A stretch of 64,000 nt of DNA from Amycolatopsis alba DSM 44262 (GTDB lineage Bacteria; Actinomycetota; Actinomycetes; Mycobacteriales; Pseudonocardiaceae). The stretch's first letter is position 1, and each line of letters opens with the position of its first letter. The notes beneath the pieces are model-generated. The model did no database searches, was not told where the DNA came from, and saw only the letters and a list, made by a program, of their open reading frames with translations. Shown piece after piece: positions 45,070-54,205 of the stretch. Made by a program: the position numbers and the translations under genes. The DNA lies in NCBI RefSeq assembly GCF_000384215.1, contig NZ_KB913032.1:124001-188000 (forward strand). The letters are read 5' to 3'.

Positions 45070-45115
45070 TGAAAGGCCCCCTTCATTGCAAATTTTGCAA
45101 TGAAGGGGGCCTTCA
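45070..45115. terminator. GlyS terminator: palindrome of the GTACGTGAAGGCC family
   Basis: GGCCCCCTTCATTGCAAA (45075-45092) pairs perfectly with 45094-45111 around a single T. Outer TGAA/TTCA adds four pairs, with one bulged A. It starts 19 bases after the glyS stop. Flanking CTTCACGTAC ties it to the other GTACGTGAAGGCC-type palindromes. Confidence 0.75.
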
Positions 45116-45134
45116 CGTACTTGCCCTGGAGGTG

Positions 45135-46523
45135 TCAGGCGCCGATCAGGCGACCCGCCAGGTACGACTCCAGCTTGTCGATCGCGACCCGCTCCTGCGC
45201 CATGGTGTCGCGCTCCCGCACGGTCACCGCGTGGTCGTTGAGCGAGTCGAAGTCGACGGTGACGCAGTACGGCGTGCCGATCTCGTCCTGACGCCGGTAG
45301 CGGCGGCCGATCGCGCCGGCGTCGTCGAAGTCGGCGTTCCAGTGCTTGCGCAGCGCCGCCGCGACGTCACGCGCCTTCGGCGTGAGGTCGGCGTTGCGGG
45401 ACAGCGGGAGCACGGCGACCTTGAACGGCGCGAGCCGGTAGTCCAGCTTGAGCACCGCGCGGGTGTCGGTGCTGCCCTTGGCGTTCGGCACCTCTTCCTC
45501 GTGGTAGGCGTCGACGAGGAACGCCATCATCGACCGGCCGACACCGGCCGCGGGCTCGATGACGAACGGGCGGAACCGCTGCTTCGTGGCCTGGTCGAAG
45601 AACGACAGGTCGACGCCGGAGTGGTTCGAGTGCGTCGTGAGGTCGAAGTCGGTGCGGTTCGCGATGCCCTCGAGCTCGCCCCATTCCTGGCCCGCGTTGA
45701 ACGCGAAGCGGTACTCGATGTCGACGGTGCGCTTCGAGTAGTGGGAGAGCTTTTCCTTCGGGTGCTCGTACAGGCGGAGGTTGTCCGCCTTGATGCCGAG
45801 GTCCTTGTACCACTCGGTGCGCGCGTCGATCCAGTACTGGTGCCAGGTCTCGTCCTCGCCCGGCTCGACGAAGAACTCCATCTCCATCTGCTCGAACTCG
45901 CGCGTGCGGAAGATGAAGTTGCCCGGTGTGATCTCGTTCCGGAACGACTTGCCGATCTGGCCGATGCCGAACGGCGGCTTCTTGCGCGCCGCGGTCTGCA
46001 CGTTGAGGAAGTTGATGAAGATGCCCTGCGCGGTCTCCGGACGCAGGTAGTGCACGCCTTCCTCGGACTCGACCGGGCCGAGGTAGGTCTTCAGCATCAT
46101 GTTGAAGTCACGCGGCGCGGTGTACTGCCCGCGGTTGCCGCAGTTCGGGCACGGCACCTCGGACAGGTCGTCCTCGGACACCTCCTTGCCCGAACGGGCG
46201 GAGAAGTCCTCGGCCAGCTGGTCGGCACGGAAACGCTTGTGACAGGAAAGACATTCGATCAGCGGGTCGGTGAAGACGTCGAGGTGACCCGACGCGCTCC
46301 AGACCTGGCGCGGCAGGATGACCGAGGAGTCGAGGCCGACGACGTCGTCCCGGCTCTGCACGACGGTCTTCCACCACTGGCGCTTGATGTTGTCCTTGAG
46401 TTCGACACCGAGGGGCCCGTAGTCCCACGCCGACTTGGTACCGCCGTAGATCTCTCCACACGGGAAAACGAAGCCTCGACGCTTGCACAGGCTGACGACG
46501 GTCTCAATGGTGTTGGCGGGCAC
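45135..46523 (-). CDS. glyS: Glycyl-tRNA synthetase (alpha2 type)
   Basis: A 462-residue class II synthetase that charges tRNA-Gly. Class II motifs are visible: motif 2 around [20 protein letters not shown] and motif 3 in [11 protein letters not shown] zinc-binding insertion carries CLSCHKR and CPNCGN. The start [19 protein letters not shown] follows a GTG at 46523 with GGAG upstream. It lies next to smtB-zur as in M. tuberculosis (Rv2357c-Rv2359), although here three sortase-locus genes intervene. Confidence 0.97.
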   Translation of the reverse strand: MPANTIETVVSLCKRRGFVFPCGEIYGGTKSAWDYGPLGVELKDNIKRQWWKTVVQSRDDVVGLDSSVILPRQVWSASGHLDVFTDPLIECLSCHKRFRADQLAEDFSARSGKEVSEDDLSEVPCPNCGNRGQYTAPRDFNMMLKTYLGPVESEEGVHYLRPETAQGIFINFLNVQTAARKKPPFGIGQIGKSFRNEITPGNFIFRTREFEQMEMEFFVEPGEDETWHQYWIDARTEWYKDLGIKADNLRLYEHPKEKLSHYSKRTVDIEYRFAFNAGQEWGELEGIANRTDFDLTTHSNHSGVDLSFFDQATKQRFRPFVIEPAAGVGRSMMAFLVDAYHEEEVPNAKGSTDTRAVLKLDYRLAPFKVAVLPLSRNADLTPKARDVAAALRKHWNADFDDAGAIGRRYRRQDEIGTPYCVTVDFDSLNDHAVTVRERDTMAQERVAIDKLESYLAGRLIGA

Positions 46524-46540
46524 TCCACGCTCCGAAGCAT

Positions 46541-46589
46541 GCGGGGACGGGTATGGGTTAGAAGGACAAGCCTAACTGCCCGTCCCCGC
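46541..46589. terminator. Hairpin between sortase and glyS
   Basis: GCGGGGACGGG (46541-46551) and CCCGTCCCCGC (46579-46589) form an 11-bp perfect stem, with GTTAG/CTAAC pairing inside. It starts 26 bases after the first sortase stop, so it probably terminates the sortase transcript; it would also lie in the glyS leader. Confidence 0.5.
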
Positions 46590-46614
46590 GCGACCTCCGG
46601 CGAGGTCGGACGGC

Positions 46615-47277
46615 TCAGGGCCGGCTGACCAACGACGCGGTGACGATGCGGTTGTCCTCGTATCCGTCGGTCCCGCCGACGTATTCGCCACCACAGGTGA
46701 CCAGCACCAGCCGATGCGGGCCGTCCGGTCCGAACAGCTTCTCCGACTCTTCGGCCAGCTTCGTCTTGTGCACGGTGACGATCTCGCCGATCTTGTAGAC
46801 CCACTTGCCGCCGTCGGTGTCGACGAGGTCGACCTCCTGCCCGGTCTTGAGCCGCCACAGTTCGTCGAACGGGCCCTTCTTGCCCTTCCAGTTCACATGC
46901 CCGGAAAGCAGGGACGCGCCCTGCTCAGCGCCCAGTTTCGCGCCCCACCAGGTGGCTTCGTCGAGGCCCTCGGGGATGGGGAGGGTGCCGTCTGCGGTCA
47001 GTTCCTTGCGGATCAGTTTCGCCGTGCCGCCACCGGGAAGTTTGACCGTGCCGGGTGCCTGGCCGGTCTCGGCCGGAGCCTGAGACGACTGCGTCGCCGA
47101 GGTGTTCGCCTGCTCCTGCGCGGCCGCGACGACCGGTTCACTCTGTCCGGTGAAAACCAGGACCGCGACCACGGCCGCCACCACGAAGATCGCGGCGGCG
47201 GCGAGGATCCACCCCAGGTTGGAGCGCTTCTTCGGCTGCTCCTCGCTCGCCGCACCGTCGTCGAACTGTCCCACCAT
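46615..47277 (-). CDS. Class F-like sortase 1
   Basis: A 220-residue transpeptidase with a cytoplasmic tail, a membrane helix at about residues 22-42 and an extracytoplasmic sortase barrel. The catalytic triad is His127 (SGHVNW), Cys195 (LVTCGG) and Arg210 (EDNRI). Short length and the LVTCGG context fit the actinobacterial class F type. It is followed by a hairpin. It is about half identical to the second sortase just upstream, so the pair arose by duplication. Confidence 0.88.
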   Translation of the reverse strand: MVGQFDDGAASEEQPKKRSNLGWILAAAAIFVVAAVVAVLVFTGQSEPVVAAAQEQANTSATQSSQAPAETGQAPGTVKLPGGGTAKLIRKELTADGTLPIPEGLDEATWWGAKLGAEQGASLLSGHVNWKGKKGPFDELWRLKTGQEVDLVDTDGGKWVYKIGEIVTVHKTKLAEESEKLFGPDGPHRLVLVTCGGEYVGGTDGYEDNRIVTASLVSRP

Positions 47278-47376
47278 CGGGTATTACTCCTTGCTCGCGT
47301 CAAGCCGCCGAAGCGGCCGGTGTCGCTAGACACGCGACGCGAGCCGAGATGGGTTGCACCGACTTCCGGCGGGAAG

Positions 47377-48006
47377 TCAGGCGGGCGGGCCGGAGACTGG
47401 AGTCGCGACGACGACCCGGTTGTCCCGGTAGCCGTCCGTCCCGCCGAGGTAGTCGCCGCCGCAGGTGACCAGTACCAGCCGGTGCGGCCCGCTCTGCGCG
47501 AACAGCTTCGCCGCCTGCGCGGGCAGGTCGTTCTTGTGCAGGGTGACGACCTCGCGCACGCGATAGACCCAGATCCCGCCCGCCGCGTCGCTGACGGCGA
47601 CCTCCTGGCCTTCCCGCATCCGCCACAGCTCGTCGAACGGCCCTTTGGCGCCGCCCCAGTTGACGTGCCCGGAGATCAGCGCGGTGCCCGCTTCGGCACC
47701 GAGCCGCGCACCCCACCAGGCCGCGTCGCCGAGCCCGCGCGGGATCGGGAGAGTGCCGTCGGAGTTGACCTCGGAGCGGACGAGTTTCGCCGATCCGCCC
47801 TCGGGAAGGCGGATCGTGCCGGGCCGCTGGCCGCGCTTCGCGGTGTCGGCGGGCAACACCAAGGGGGCGCCGTCCTCCCCCGGCATGACCGCGGGTTCCG
47901 CCAGGGAGACCTCGGTTTCCGGCGGGATCCAGGTCAGCACGATCACGCCCGCGGAGATGGCGAGCGCGGAGACGACGGCGGCGAGTCCCGCCGGCCAGGT
48001 CCGCAC
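47377..48006 (-). CDS. Class F-like sortase 2
   Basis: A 209-residue paralogue of the downstream sortase. It has an N-terminal membrane helix (VVSALAISAGVIVLTWIPP) and triad His114 (SGHVNW), Cys182 (LVTCGG) and Arg197 (RDNRV). The GTG at 48006 starts 7 bases after the stop of the probable substrate gene, so the two are co-translated. Confidence 0.88.
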   Translation of the reverse strand: MRTWPAGLAAVVSALAISAGVIVLTWIPPETEVSLAEPAVMPGEDGAPLVLPADTAKRGQRPGTIRLPEGGSAKLVRSEVNSDGTLPIPRGLGDAAWWGARLGAEAGTALISGHVNWGGAKGPFDELWRMREGQEVAVSDAAGGIWVYRVREVVTLHKNDLPAQAAKLFAQSGPHRLVLVTCGGDYLGGTDGYRDNRVVVATPVSGPPA

Positions 48007-48013
48007 GGGGCCG

Positions 48014-49081
48014 CTACTTCTCCCGCACCGGGGCGGGTTTGCGACGGCGGTAGAGCAGCATGGCCGCGGCGCCGATCACGATGCCGCCGCCCAGGAGGCC
48101 GAGGCCGACCACGGTCCGCGTCGAGTCGGCGGCCTGCGGCGGGATACCGCCCGCGGGGACCGTCCCCGGCACCGCGGGCTGCGCCGGTGCCGCGCCCGGT
48201 CCGGTACCGCCGGCGGGTTTCGCCACGAAGTTCTTCGGGATCGCGCAGCTCACGCCGCCGAGCACGATCGTCGTACGGGCCTCGCGCAGGTCCTTGCCCG
48301 CCTCGTCACGCACGTGCGTGACGATGTCCAGTTTCCAGCCCGCCACCGCGGTCACGTCGCCGTTGCGCCAGCCGTTCTGCCGGATGAGCTGGTCGAACGC
48401 GGTCACCCTCGACACGGTCAGGTCGGAGGTGGTCCTGCTCTTGTCGACGTTCTCGTTCTTGACGAACGACGGCGGACCGAGTTTGAGGCCCTTGACGTCG
48501 ACACCCGAAGAGCCGGACGGCTTCAGTTCGCCGTTTTCGTCCCGCACCCAGATCTTGGCCGCGCTCGTCGACGACGTCGCCTTGCCGGGCGAACTGCAGT
48601 CGACGGCGCTCTTCGCGCCCTCGAGAACCAGCACGGTGTTGTCGGCGGGCTTCGCGCCGCCGTGCCCGTTGTCGATCAGGGCGTAATTGCTCTCCGCGAC
48701 CGCTGTCGGGACGGTGGTCTGCTGCAACGCCGCGATCACGTTGTGGTCGCGGCTGGCGATACCGGCCGGGTACGGACTCTGAGCGCCGTAGCGGCCCAGG
48801 TTGATGTCCCATTTGTCGCCGAAGGTGGCCCGCTCTTCGTCACGGGGGACGATGGTGCGATCCGGGGAGAGTTTCGACTGGCCGGGCGTCAGCGGCGAAC
48901 GCTGGGTCTCGGTGATCAGCGATCCCGAGTTGCCGATGCGCACCGACGCCACGTTCGCGAACGACACGGGACCGGTCTTCTCGTCCACGGCCTGCACGGT
49001 CTGCGCCGAAGCGAGCCCCGGAACCGACGCGAAAGCGAAGGCCGCCGTCGCGGCGGCCAGCTTCGTCACGAAACGAGTCAT
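48014..49081 (-). CDS. Secreted cell-wall-anchored-type protein, probable sortase substrate
   Basis: A 355-residue exported protein. Its signal peptide is at about 1-26 (AAFAFASVPGLASA), followed by a beta-rich body and a Pro/Ala/Gly-rich linker. A C-terminal sorting-like tail has a hydrophobic helix TVVGLGLLGGGIVIGAAAML and then YRRRK. A canonical LPxTG is absent; VPGTVP and IPPQA are the only proline words before the helix. Position directly upstream of two sortase genes suggests it is their substrate. Without cleavage it would be a membrane-anchored surface protein. It is divergent from smtB-zur. Confidence 0.75.
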   Translation of the reverse strand: MTRFVTKLAAATAAFAFASVPGLASAQTVQAVDEKTGPVSFANVASVRIGNSGSLITETQRSPLTPGQSKLSPDRTIVPRDEERATFGDKWDINLGRYGAQSPYPAGIASRDHNVIAALQQTTVPTAVAESNYALIDNGHGGAKPADNTVLVLEGAKSAVDCSSPGKATSSTSAAKIWVRDENGELKPSGSSGVDVKGLKLGPPSFVKNENVDKSRTTSDLTVSRVTAFDQLIRQNGWRNGDVTAVAGWKLDIVTHVRDEAGKDLREARTTIVLGGVSCAIPKNFVAKPAGGTGPGAAPAQPAVPGTVPAGGIPPQAADSTRTVVGLGLLGGGIVIGAAAMLLYRRRKPAPVREK

Positions 49082-49305
49082 GTCTCCCCACAGCCTCCCT
49101 CAGCCCTCGCGACAACCTTGCACCGTTGGCGACGACATGCGAAGTGGAATGGTCATTTCTTAGCGAAGTCACCCGAATGGAGCAGTAACGACACCGCCAA
49201 GTGGTCGCCCGGTCGGCGAACAGACCGCCCGTGACGGGAACACTAGGATGGACAGGACTGTTACTGGCAATGACTTCGGAAATCATGATGGACATGGAGG
49301 CGGCG
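49082..49305. promoter_or_regulatory. Divergent control region of smtB-zur and the surface-protein operon
   Basis: A near-palindrome GGAATGGTCATTTC lies at 49147-49160 (one mismatch pair), and GTTACTGGCAATGAC with partial dyad symmetry at 49261-49275. Either could be an SmtB or Zur site. GGAGG at 49296-49300 is the smtB ribosome-binding site. Confidence 0.35.
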
Positions 49306-49689
49306 ATGGCTACGGTGACCCCGGACTCTGCCGCTCCTGGCTTCACGGAAGACCCCGGACCGCATTCGGCGGCCCGTCCCCTCGCCGAACCCGCCGCGTC
49401 GGCCTCGGCCGCCGTCCTCGCGGACGCGGGCGACCTGCTCAGGGCGCTCGCCGCGCCCGTGCGGATCGCCATCGTCCTGCAACTGCGTAACGCGGACAGG
49501 TGCGTGCACGAATTGGTGGACACACTCGATGTCGCGCAGCCGCTGATCAGCCAGCACCTGCGGGTGCTCAAGACGGCGGGTGTCGTACAGGGTGAGCGAC
49601 GCGGCCGCGAGGTGGTGTACCGGCTGGTCGACGATCACCTTGCGCATATCGTGGTGGACGCCGTAGCCCACGTTCAGGAGGGGAAGTGA
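49306..49689 (+). CDS. smtB: ArsR/SmtB family zinc-sensing repressor
   Basis: A 127-residue winged helix with recognition helix QPLISQHLRVLKTAG. The alpha-5 metal site D-x-H-x10-H-x2-E is complete: D109, H111, H122, E125, the zinc-sensor pattern of SmtB/CzrA. The ATG at 49306 is chosen over several upstream in-frame ATGs because GGAGG precedes it. Its stop overlaps a possible GTG of zur, so it is the first gene of an smtB-zur operon as in M. tuberculosis, where zinc lifts SmtB repression of zur. Confidence 0.9.
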   Translation: MATVTPDSAAPGFTEDPGPHSAARPLAEPAASASAAVLADAGDLLRALAAPVRIAIVLQLRNADRCVHELVDTLDVAQPLISQHLRVLKTAGVVQGERRGREVVYRLVDDHLAHIVVDAVAHVQEGK

Positions 49690-49691
49690 GC

Positions 49692-50105
49692 ATGAGTCCG
49701 ACGACGGCCAACAGTTCCGCGCCGGTGCCGGGACGCCGGTCGACGAAACAGCGGGCCGCCGTGGTCGAGCTGCTCAAGGAGATCGACGACTTCCGGTCCG
49801 CCCAGGAACTGCACGACGAGCTGCGCAAACGCGGCGACGGCATCGGGCTCACCACGGTGTACCGGACGCTGCAGTCGCTCTCGGAGGCCGGCGAGATCGA
49901 CGTCCTGCGCACCGACACCGGCGAGGCGATCTACCGGCGCTGCTCGTCGCACCACCACCATCACCTGGTGTGCCGCCTCTGCGGGAGCACCGTCGAGGTG
50001 GAAGGGCCCGCGGTCGAGCGGTGGGCCGAGAAGATCGCTTCGGAGCACGGGTTCTCCGACATCAGCCACACCGTGGAGATCGTCGGGACCTGCTCGAACC
50101 ACTGA
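49692..50105 (+). CDS. zur: Zinc uptake regulator Zur (Fur family)
   Basis: A 137-residue Fur-family repressor. The DNA-binding domain contains GIGLTTVYRTLQSLSEAGEI and the regulatory zinc-site histidines lie in SSHHHHHLVCRLCG. The structural zinc site normally has two C-x2-C pairs. The first is present (C94, C97), but the second reads C134-S-N-H137 with His as the last residue. The ATG at 49692 is chosen over GTG 49686 because of its spacing from GGAGGGG. With zinc it should repress uptake genes. Two palindromes follow its stop. Confidence 0.92.
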   Translation: MSPTTANSSAPVPGRRSTKQRAAVVELLKEIDDFRSAQELHDELRKRGDGIGLTTVYRTLQSLSEAGEIDVLRTDTGEAIYRRCSSHHHHHLVCRLCGSTVEVEGPAVERWAEKIASEHGFSDISHTVEIVGTCSNH

Positions 50106-50130
50106 CGTCGGTACCGCGCCTCTCTCTTGC

Positions 50131-50187
50131 AGTACGTGATGGCCCCCTTCCTTGCGCTAGGCGCAAGGAAGGGGGCCATCACGTACT
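50131..50187. repeat. 27-bp perfect palindrome, GTACGTGA-GGCC family
   Basis: Left arm 50131-50157 (AGTACGTGATGGCCCCCTTC...) pairs perfectly with 50161-50187 around a 3-base TAG loop. It lies 25 bases after the zur stop and probably terminates zur transcription. It is the longest perfect hairpin in the window. Confidence 0.85.
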
Positions 50188-50258
50188 TGGGAAGGGGTCC
50201 TTCACGCGCGGCCCGGCGTGACCGCTAGTGCGTCTGGGGCGAAAGTGGCGATCCGAAA

Positions 50259-50313
50259 GTCCGTGAAGGCCTCCTTCCCTACCTTCAGGGTAGGCAAGGA
50301 GGCCTTCACGGAC
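50259..50313. repeat. 55-bp palindromic repeat, copy 2
   Basis: It is identical at 53 of 55 positions to 38836-38890, with GTCCGTGAAGGCCTCCTT ends and a CTACC-TTCA-GGGTAG centre. It sits between the convergent zur and TIGR03943-type genes, 24 bases from the latter's stop, and probably acts as a second terminator. Confidence 0.85.
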
Positions 50314-50337
50314 CGGACCCGCGACCATCGAGCGCCC

Positions 50338-51063
50338 TCAGTACTCGTAAGGGTCCTTCGGCGCCGGTACCTGCCGTACTGAAGTGAGCGTCAGGTCCGG
50401 CGTGTAGCTGTTCTCTCGCACCGCGGTGCCCGGCACGACCGTCCCGGTCACTTCCAGCCAGGTGTCGTTGCCGAAGCCCGAGACACCGTCGCCCACCAGC
50501 CGCACGGTGATCGGGAAGGCGTCGGCCGCGCAGCAGCCGATGACCATCCTGGCCAGCATCGTGGTGCCCTCGTTGTGCACGACGAACCCGGACAGCCGCA
50601 CCGTCCGTCCGTTCAGCGTCCCGCTCTTGTCCCAGCCCGCGCGGCTGACGAAGTCGTTGATCTCCAGCGGCACCACGTCCCCGGCCGGCAGCGGCGGGAA
50701 GGCGGCCGCGTTGCTCGCCGAAGCGCTTTGCGGCGCCCTGGCCTCGGTCCGCGTCACCGAATCGGCGCCGAGCGCGGGCGGCGCGACCAGGAAGACGGCC
50801 AGCACCGGCACCATCAGCAGCCACGCCGAACGGGTGTTGTGGTCATGCGCGTGGACGTCCCCTGACACGACGGCGGCGGCCCGCGCGGCCAGCAGGTCGC
50901 GGATGATCGCGACCGCGCCCAGCGCGACCATGATCGCACCGCCCGCGATGATCCACGGTTGCTGCGCGGGTTTGACGTAGCGCAGGTAGTCGCCGTTGAT
51001 CGTGATCTTGAGCAGCGCCCCGCCGAGCAGGATCAGCAGGATGTTCTGGGTCTCGCGTTTCAC
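50338..51063 (-). CDS. TIGR03943-type putative permease subunit
   Basis: A 241-residue protein with two or three membrane helices in the first 110 residues and an extracytoplasmic domain with VIGCCAADAFPI and LEVTGTV words (an OB-like strand set). These are typical of the TIGR03943 family that always accompanies a PF03773-type permease. The GTG at 51063 follows GGGAGG and overlaps the permease stop by 4 bases. It is convergent with zur; a link to zinc or another metal is plausible but not shown. Confidence 0.82.
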   Translation of the reverse strand: MKRETQNILLILLGGALLKITINGDYLRYVKPAQQPWIIAGGAIMVALGAVAIIRDLLAARAAAVVSGDVHAHDHNTRSAWLLMVPVLAVFLVAPPALGADSVTRTEARAPQSASASNAAAFPPLPAGDVVPLEINDFVSRAGWDKSGTLNGRTVRLSGFVVHNEGTTMLARMVIGCCAADAFPITVRLVGDGVSGFGNDTWLEVTGTVVPGTAVRENSYTPDLTLTSVRQVPAPKDPYEY

Positions 51064-52076
51064 GCGCCACCTCCCAGGATGAGCACGCCCGACACCACGG
51101 CGCAGAACAACGCGACGACGAAGGTCACCGGCGCGAACCGCATCGCGAAGGATTTGCCGAACGTGCCGGTCTGCAGGGCGAACAGCTTCACGTCGATCGC
51201 GGGACCGACCACCAGGAACACCAGTTTCGGCAGCAACGGCATCGCGGTCAGCGACGCGGCGACGAAGGCGTCGGCCTCGCTGCACAGGGCCAGCACGACG
51301 GCGAGCACCGCCATCACCAGCACCCCGAGCACGATCTGCTCCCCCAGCACCCCGAACCACTTGGCGGGCACCAGCACGTTCATCGTGGCGGCGATCATCG
51401 CCCCGAGCACGAGGAACCCGCCCGCCTCCACGAGATCCGCCCGCGCGGTCTCGGCGAAGGTCTTCCAGCGCGAACCGTGCTGGACGTCCGGCATACGGCG
51501 AAGCGCCCGCTCCGCGATCCAGTCGAGTTTGCCCCACTTCGCCCACAGCCAGCCCATCACCATCGCCGTGGCGAGCGAACCGGCGAACCGGGCGAAGACC
51601 ATCTCCGGGTTTCCGGGGAACGCCACCGCCGTGGCGACCAGCACCACCGGGTTCACCGCGGGCGCGGCCAGCAGGAACGTCAGCGCGGCCGCGGGTGCGA
51701 CCCCCTGGCCGATCAGACGGCGTGCGACGGGCACCGACGCGCATTCACAACCCGGCAGGGCGACCCCGGCCAGCCCCGCGACACCGACGGCCGCGCCCGC
51801 CCGGCGAGGGAGCACCTTCTCCAGCACCCGAGCGGGCACGAACGCCGCGATCGCACCGCTGATCAGCACCCCGAGCACCAGGAACGGCAGCGCCTGGACG
51901 CAGACGGCGACGAACACCGTCGAGCCGGTCCGCAGCGCGGGCACGTCGAACACCCGCTGGAGCCAGCTCTGCCCGAGGATCGCGATCAGCAGGATCGCGC
52001 AGAGCACCTCGATCGAGGTGATCTTGAACCGCCGGGCCGGCTTCTTCTCCGGGGCGTTTCTGGAAATGGTTTCCAT
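51060..52076 (-). CDS. PF03773-type permease (ArsP/DUF318-like)
   Basis: A 338-residue permease with eight to ten hydrophobic segments. It has the family cysteine motif ALPGCECASVPVARRL, and the second half repeats the fold (LALCSEADAFVAASLTAMPL). Relatives export organoarsenicals or transport unknown ions. It forms a two-gene operon with the TIGR03943-type subunit, and the nearby SmtB-Zur regulators make metal handling the first hypothesis. The ATG is at 52076. Confidence 0.85.
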   Translation of the reverse strand: METISRNAPEKKPARRFKITSIEVLCAILLIAILGQSWLQRVFDVPALRTGSTVFVAVCVQALPFLVLGVLISGAIAAFVPARVLEKVLPRRAGAAVGVAGLAGVALPGCECASVPVARRLIGQGVAPAAALTFLLAAPAVNPVVLVATAVAFPGNPEMVFARFAGSLATAMVMGWLWAKWGKLDWIAERALRRMPDVQHGSRWKTFAETARADLVEAGGFLVLGAMIAATMNVLVPAKWFGVLGEQIVLGVLVMAVLAVVLALCSEADAFVAASLTAMPLLPKLVFLVVGPAIDVKLFALQTGTFGKSFAMRFAPVTFVVALFCAVVSGVLILGGGA

Positions 52077-52113
52077 GCGCGAGATGATGCCAGGTGACCC
52101 TGTGTGGAGGCGG

Positions 52114-52536
52114 TCAGTCCCCGGTGGCGGAGCCCAGCAGGTCGGAGCGCAGCTGCGACGCCGTCGACACGACCAGCATGAGCAGCGTCCCGAGCGGCGA
52201 GGGCTCCATGCCCTCGGCCGGGAACGCGTACCTCAGCGTGATGTCGATCCCCTTCTCCGAACGCACGACGCCGAGCGTCCCGAACAGGCCCTGTCCGGCG
52301 CGTTCCGCCGCCGAGGCCGCGATCGCCGGGTCGTCCGGCAGATCCCAGGCGACGACGCAGGTCAGGCTCAGCACGGTCAGCCCTTCGGCCAGCCGGGTCG
52401 CCTGGATGACACACGGGACGTCCGCGTGCGAGAAGGTCAGCGCGCCGTCGTCGTCGACGTGCACTTCGAGGTAGCGCTCGAGGGCTTCCCGCGCGGCGGT
52501 GAGCAAAGCCGCCGTGTCCGCCGCTTCGGTCGTCAT
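52114..52536 (-). CDS. YbjN-like conserved hypothetical protein
   Basis: A 140-residue alpha/beta protein resembling type III chaperone-like YbjN domains. It begins [20 protein letters not shown] and has strands [17 protein letters not shown] and [15 protein letters not shown]. The ATG at 52536 overlaps the uppS stop (ATGA), indicating translational coupling to isoprenoid synthesis. The role is unknown. In M. tuberculosis a small conserved gene (Rv2360c) sits at this position. Confidence 0.7.
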   Translation of the reverse strand: MTTEAADTAALLTAAREALERYLEVHVDDDGALTFSHADVPCVIQATRLAEGLTVLSLTCVVAWDLPDDPAIAASAAERAGQGLFGTLGVVRSEKGIDITLRYAFPAEGMEPSPLGTLLMLVVSTASQLRSDLLGSATGD

Positions 52537-53354
52537 GAGGTTCCTTCCGAAGCCTTGTCGATGGCCCCGCCGAAGCGGCGGTCCCGTTTCGCGAACTCGA
52601 GGCAGGCACGCCACAGGTGGGTGCGGTCGAAATCCGGGAAGAGCGTGTCCTGGTAGACCATCTCGGCGTAGGCCGACTGCCAGAGCAGGAAGTTCGACGT
52701 CCGCTGCTCCCCCGACGGCCGCAGGAACAGGTCCACGTCCGGCATGTCGGGCTGGTACAGGTACTTCCCGATGGTCTTCTCGGTGACCTTGTCCGGGTTC
52801 AGTTTCCCGTCGGCCACGTCCTGGGCGATCCGGCGCATGGCGTCGGCCAGTTCGGCACGGCCGCCGTAGTTGACGCACATGGTCATGTTCAGCGCCGTGT
52901 TGTTCTTGGTCTTCTCTTCGGCGACCTGCAGTTCCTTGATGACGCTCGCCCACAGCTTCGGGCGGCGGCCCGCCCAGCGGATGCGGACGCCGATCGAGCC
53001 GAGGTAGTCGACCTGGCGGCGGATGGTGTCGCGGTTGAAGCCCATCAGGAAGCGGACCTCTTCCGGGCTCCGCTTCCAGTTCTCGGTGGAGAACGCGTAC
53101 ACCGACAGCCATTTGACGCCCAGTTCCACGGCACCGCTGGCGACGTCGATCATCACCGCTTCACCGCGTTTGTGGCCCTCGATCCGCGGCAGGCCACGCT
53201 GGTTGGCCCAGCGGCCGTTGCCGTCCATCACCAGCGCCACATGCTTCGGGAGGAGTTCCTGGGGGATCTCCGGCGGCCGGGCACCGGACTCGTGCGGCTC
53301 CGGCGCGCGAAGCTCGAATTGTGACGCCTTGTTCTCGCGTCCCCTGCGCAGCAC
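52533..53354 (-). CDS. uppS: Long-chain (Z)-isoprenyl diphosphate synthase
   Basis: A 273-residue cis-prenyltransferase making the polyprenyl carrier for cell-wall synthesis, orthologous by position to Rv2361c (decaprenyl diphosphate synthase). All signature regions are present: [13 protein letters not shown] (catalytic Asp and P-loop), [17 protein letters not shown] and [20 protein letters not shown]. The GTG at 53354 follows AGGAGG. It is 40 bases downstream of recO. Confidence 0.95.
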   Translation of the reverse strand: MLRRGRENKASQFELRAPEPHESGARPPEIPQELLPKHVALVMDGNGRWANQRGLPRIEGHKRGEAVMIDVASGAVELGVKWLSVYAFSTENWKRSPEEVRFLMGFNRDTIRRQVDYLGSIGVRIRWAGRRPKLWASVIKELQVAEEKTKNNTALNMTMCVNYGGRAELADAMRRIAQDVADGKLNPDKVTEKTIGKYLYQPDMPDVDLFLRPSGEQRTSNFLLWQSAYAEMVYQDTLFPDFDRTHLWRACLEFAKRDRRFGGAIDKASEGTS

Positions 53355-53394
53355 CTTCGAGCCTCCTGATCGAGTGAATCCTGTGCCTGCGACC

Positions 53395-54153
53395 CTACTG
53401 CGCTCCGGTGGCGCCTTCCCGCGCACGCCTCTCCACCAGCGGCAGCGAGCGCAGCTGGCGCTCCAGATGCCACTGCAGATGCGCCGCGACCAGGCCGGAC
53501 GCGTCCCGCCGCGGCACCGGCTGCGCCGCCTCGGCCACCGGCCACTCACCGTGCAGGAGCGCCGCGAGCAGGGTCAGGACCTCCTGCGACGGGTGGACAC
53601 AGCCGGGCACCCGGCAGTCCGGGCACATCGAGCCGCCCGCCGACACACTGAACGCCTTGTGCGGGCCGGGCAGGCCGCAGCGGGCGCATTCGGTGATCGC
53701 GGGCGCCCATCCCGCGTAGGCCATGGCCCGCAGGAAGAAGGCGTCGAGGATGAGGGAGCTGTCCCGTTCCCCGCCCGCGAGGGCCCGAAGAGCGCCGACG
53801 ACGAGCATGTAGAGCTTGAGCACCGGCTCGCCCTCTTCGGCGGACAACCGGTCCGCCGTCTCGGCGATGGCGCTCGCGGCGGTGTAGCGCTGGTAGTCGG
53901 CCACCAGCGGCAACGCGAACGCGTCGACCGTCTCGACCTGGGTGATCACGTCGAGGGAACGGCCCGTGTAGAACTGGATGTCGACGTGCCCGAACGGCTC
54001 CAGCCGCGCTCCGAAGCGCGACGACGTCCGACGCACGCCTTTCGCGACCGCACGGACCTTGCCGTGCCGCCGCGTGAGCAGGGTGATGATCCTGTCGGCC
54101 TCACCCAGCTTGTGCGTCCGCAACACCACTCCGGTGTCGCGATAGAGGTTCAC
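53395..54153 (-). CDS. recO: DNA repair protein RecO
   Basis: A 252-residue protein with an N-terminal OB fold ([39 protein letters not shown]), a helical middle, and a zinc site in CARCGLPG...CPDCRVPGC. It loads RecA onto SSB-coated gapped DNA with RecR. The GTG at 54153 is chosen so that it starts VNLYRD like mycobacterial RecO; the adjacent GTG at 54156 is equally possible. Confidence 0.93.
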   Translation of the reverse strand: MNLYRDTGVVLRTHKLGEADRIITLLTRRHGKVRAVAKGVRRTSSRFGARLEPFGHVDIQFYTGRSLDVITQVETVDAFALPLVADYQRYTAASAIAETADRLSAEEGEPVLKLYMLVVGALRALAGGERDSSLILDAFFLRAMAYAGWAPAITECARCGLPGPHKAFSVSAGGSMCPDCRVPGCVHPSQEVLTLLAALLHGEWPVAEAAQPVPRRDASGLVAAHLQWHLERQLRSLPLVERRAREGATGAQ

Positions 54154-54205
54154 CACCCCGACATCGTCCCACCAGGGACCGACATCGGGGTGGTGAGCCC
54201 TGGAA

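Noticed and set aside
46524..46614. A T-box or riboswitch in the glyS leader
   Set aside because: There is only one simple hairpin; no T-box sequence or specifier loop. It is better explained as a sortase terminator.
52062..52074. GGAAATGGTTTCC palindrome as a Zur box for the permease
   Set aside because: It lies inside the first codons of the permease gene, not upstream, and does not resemble an actinobacterial Zur box.
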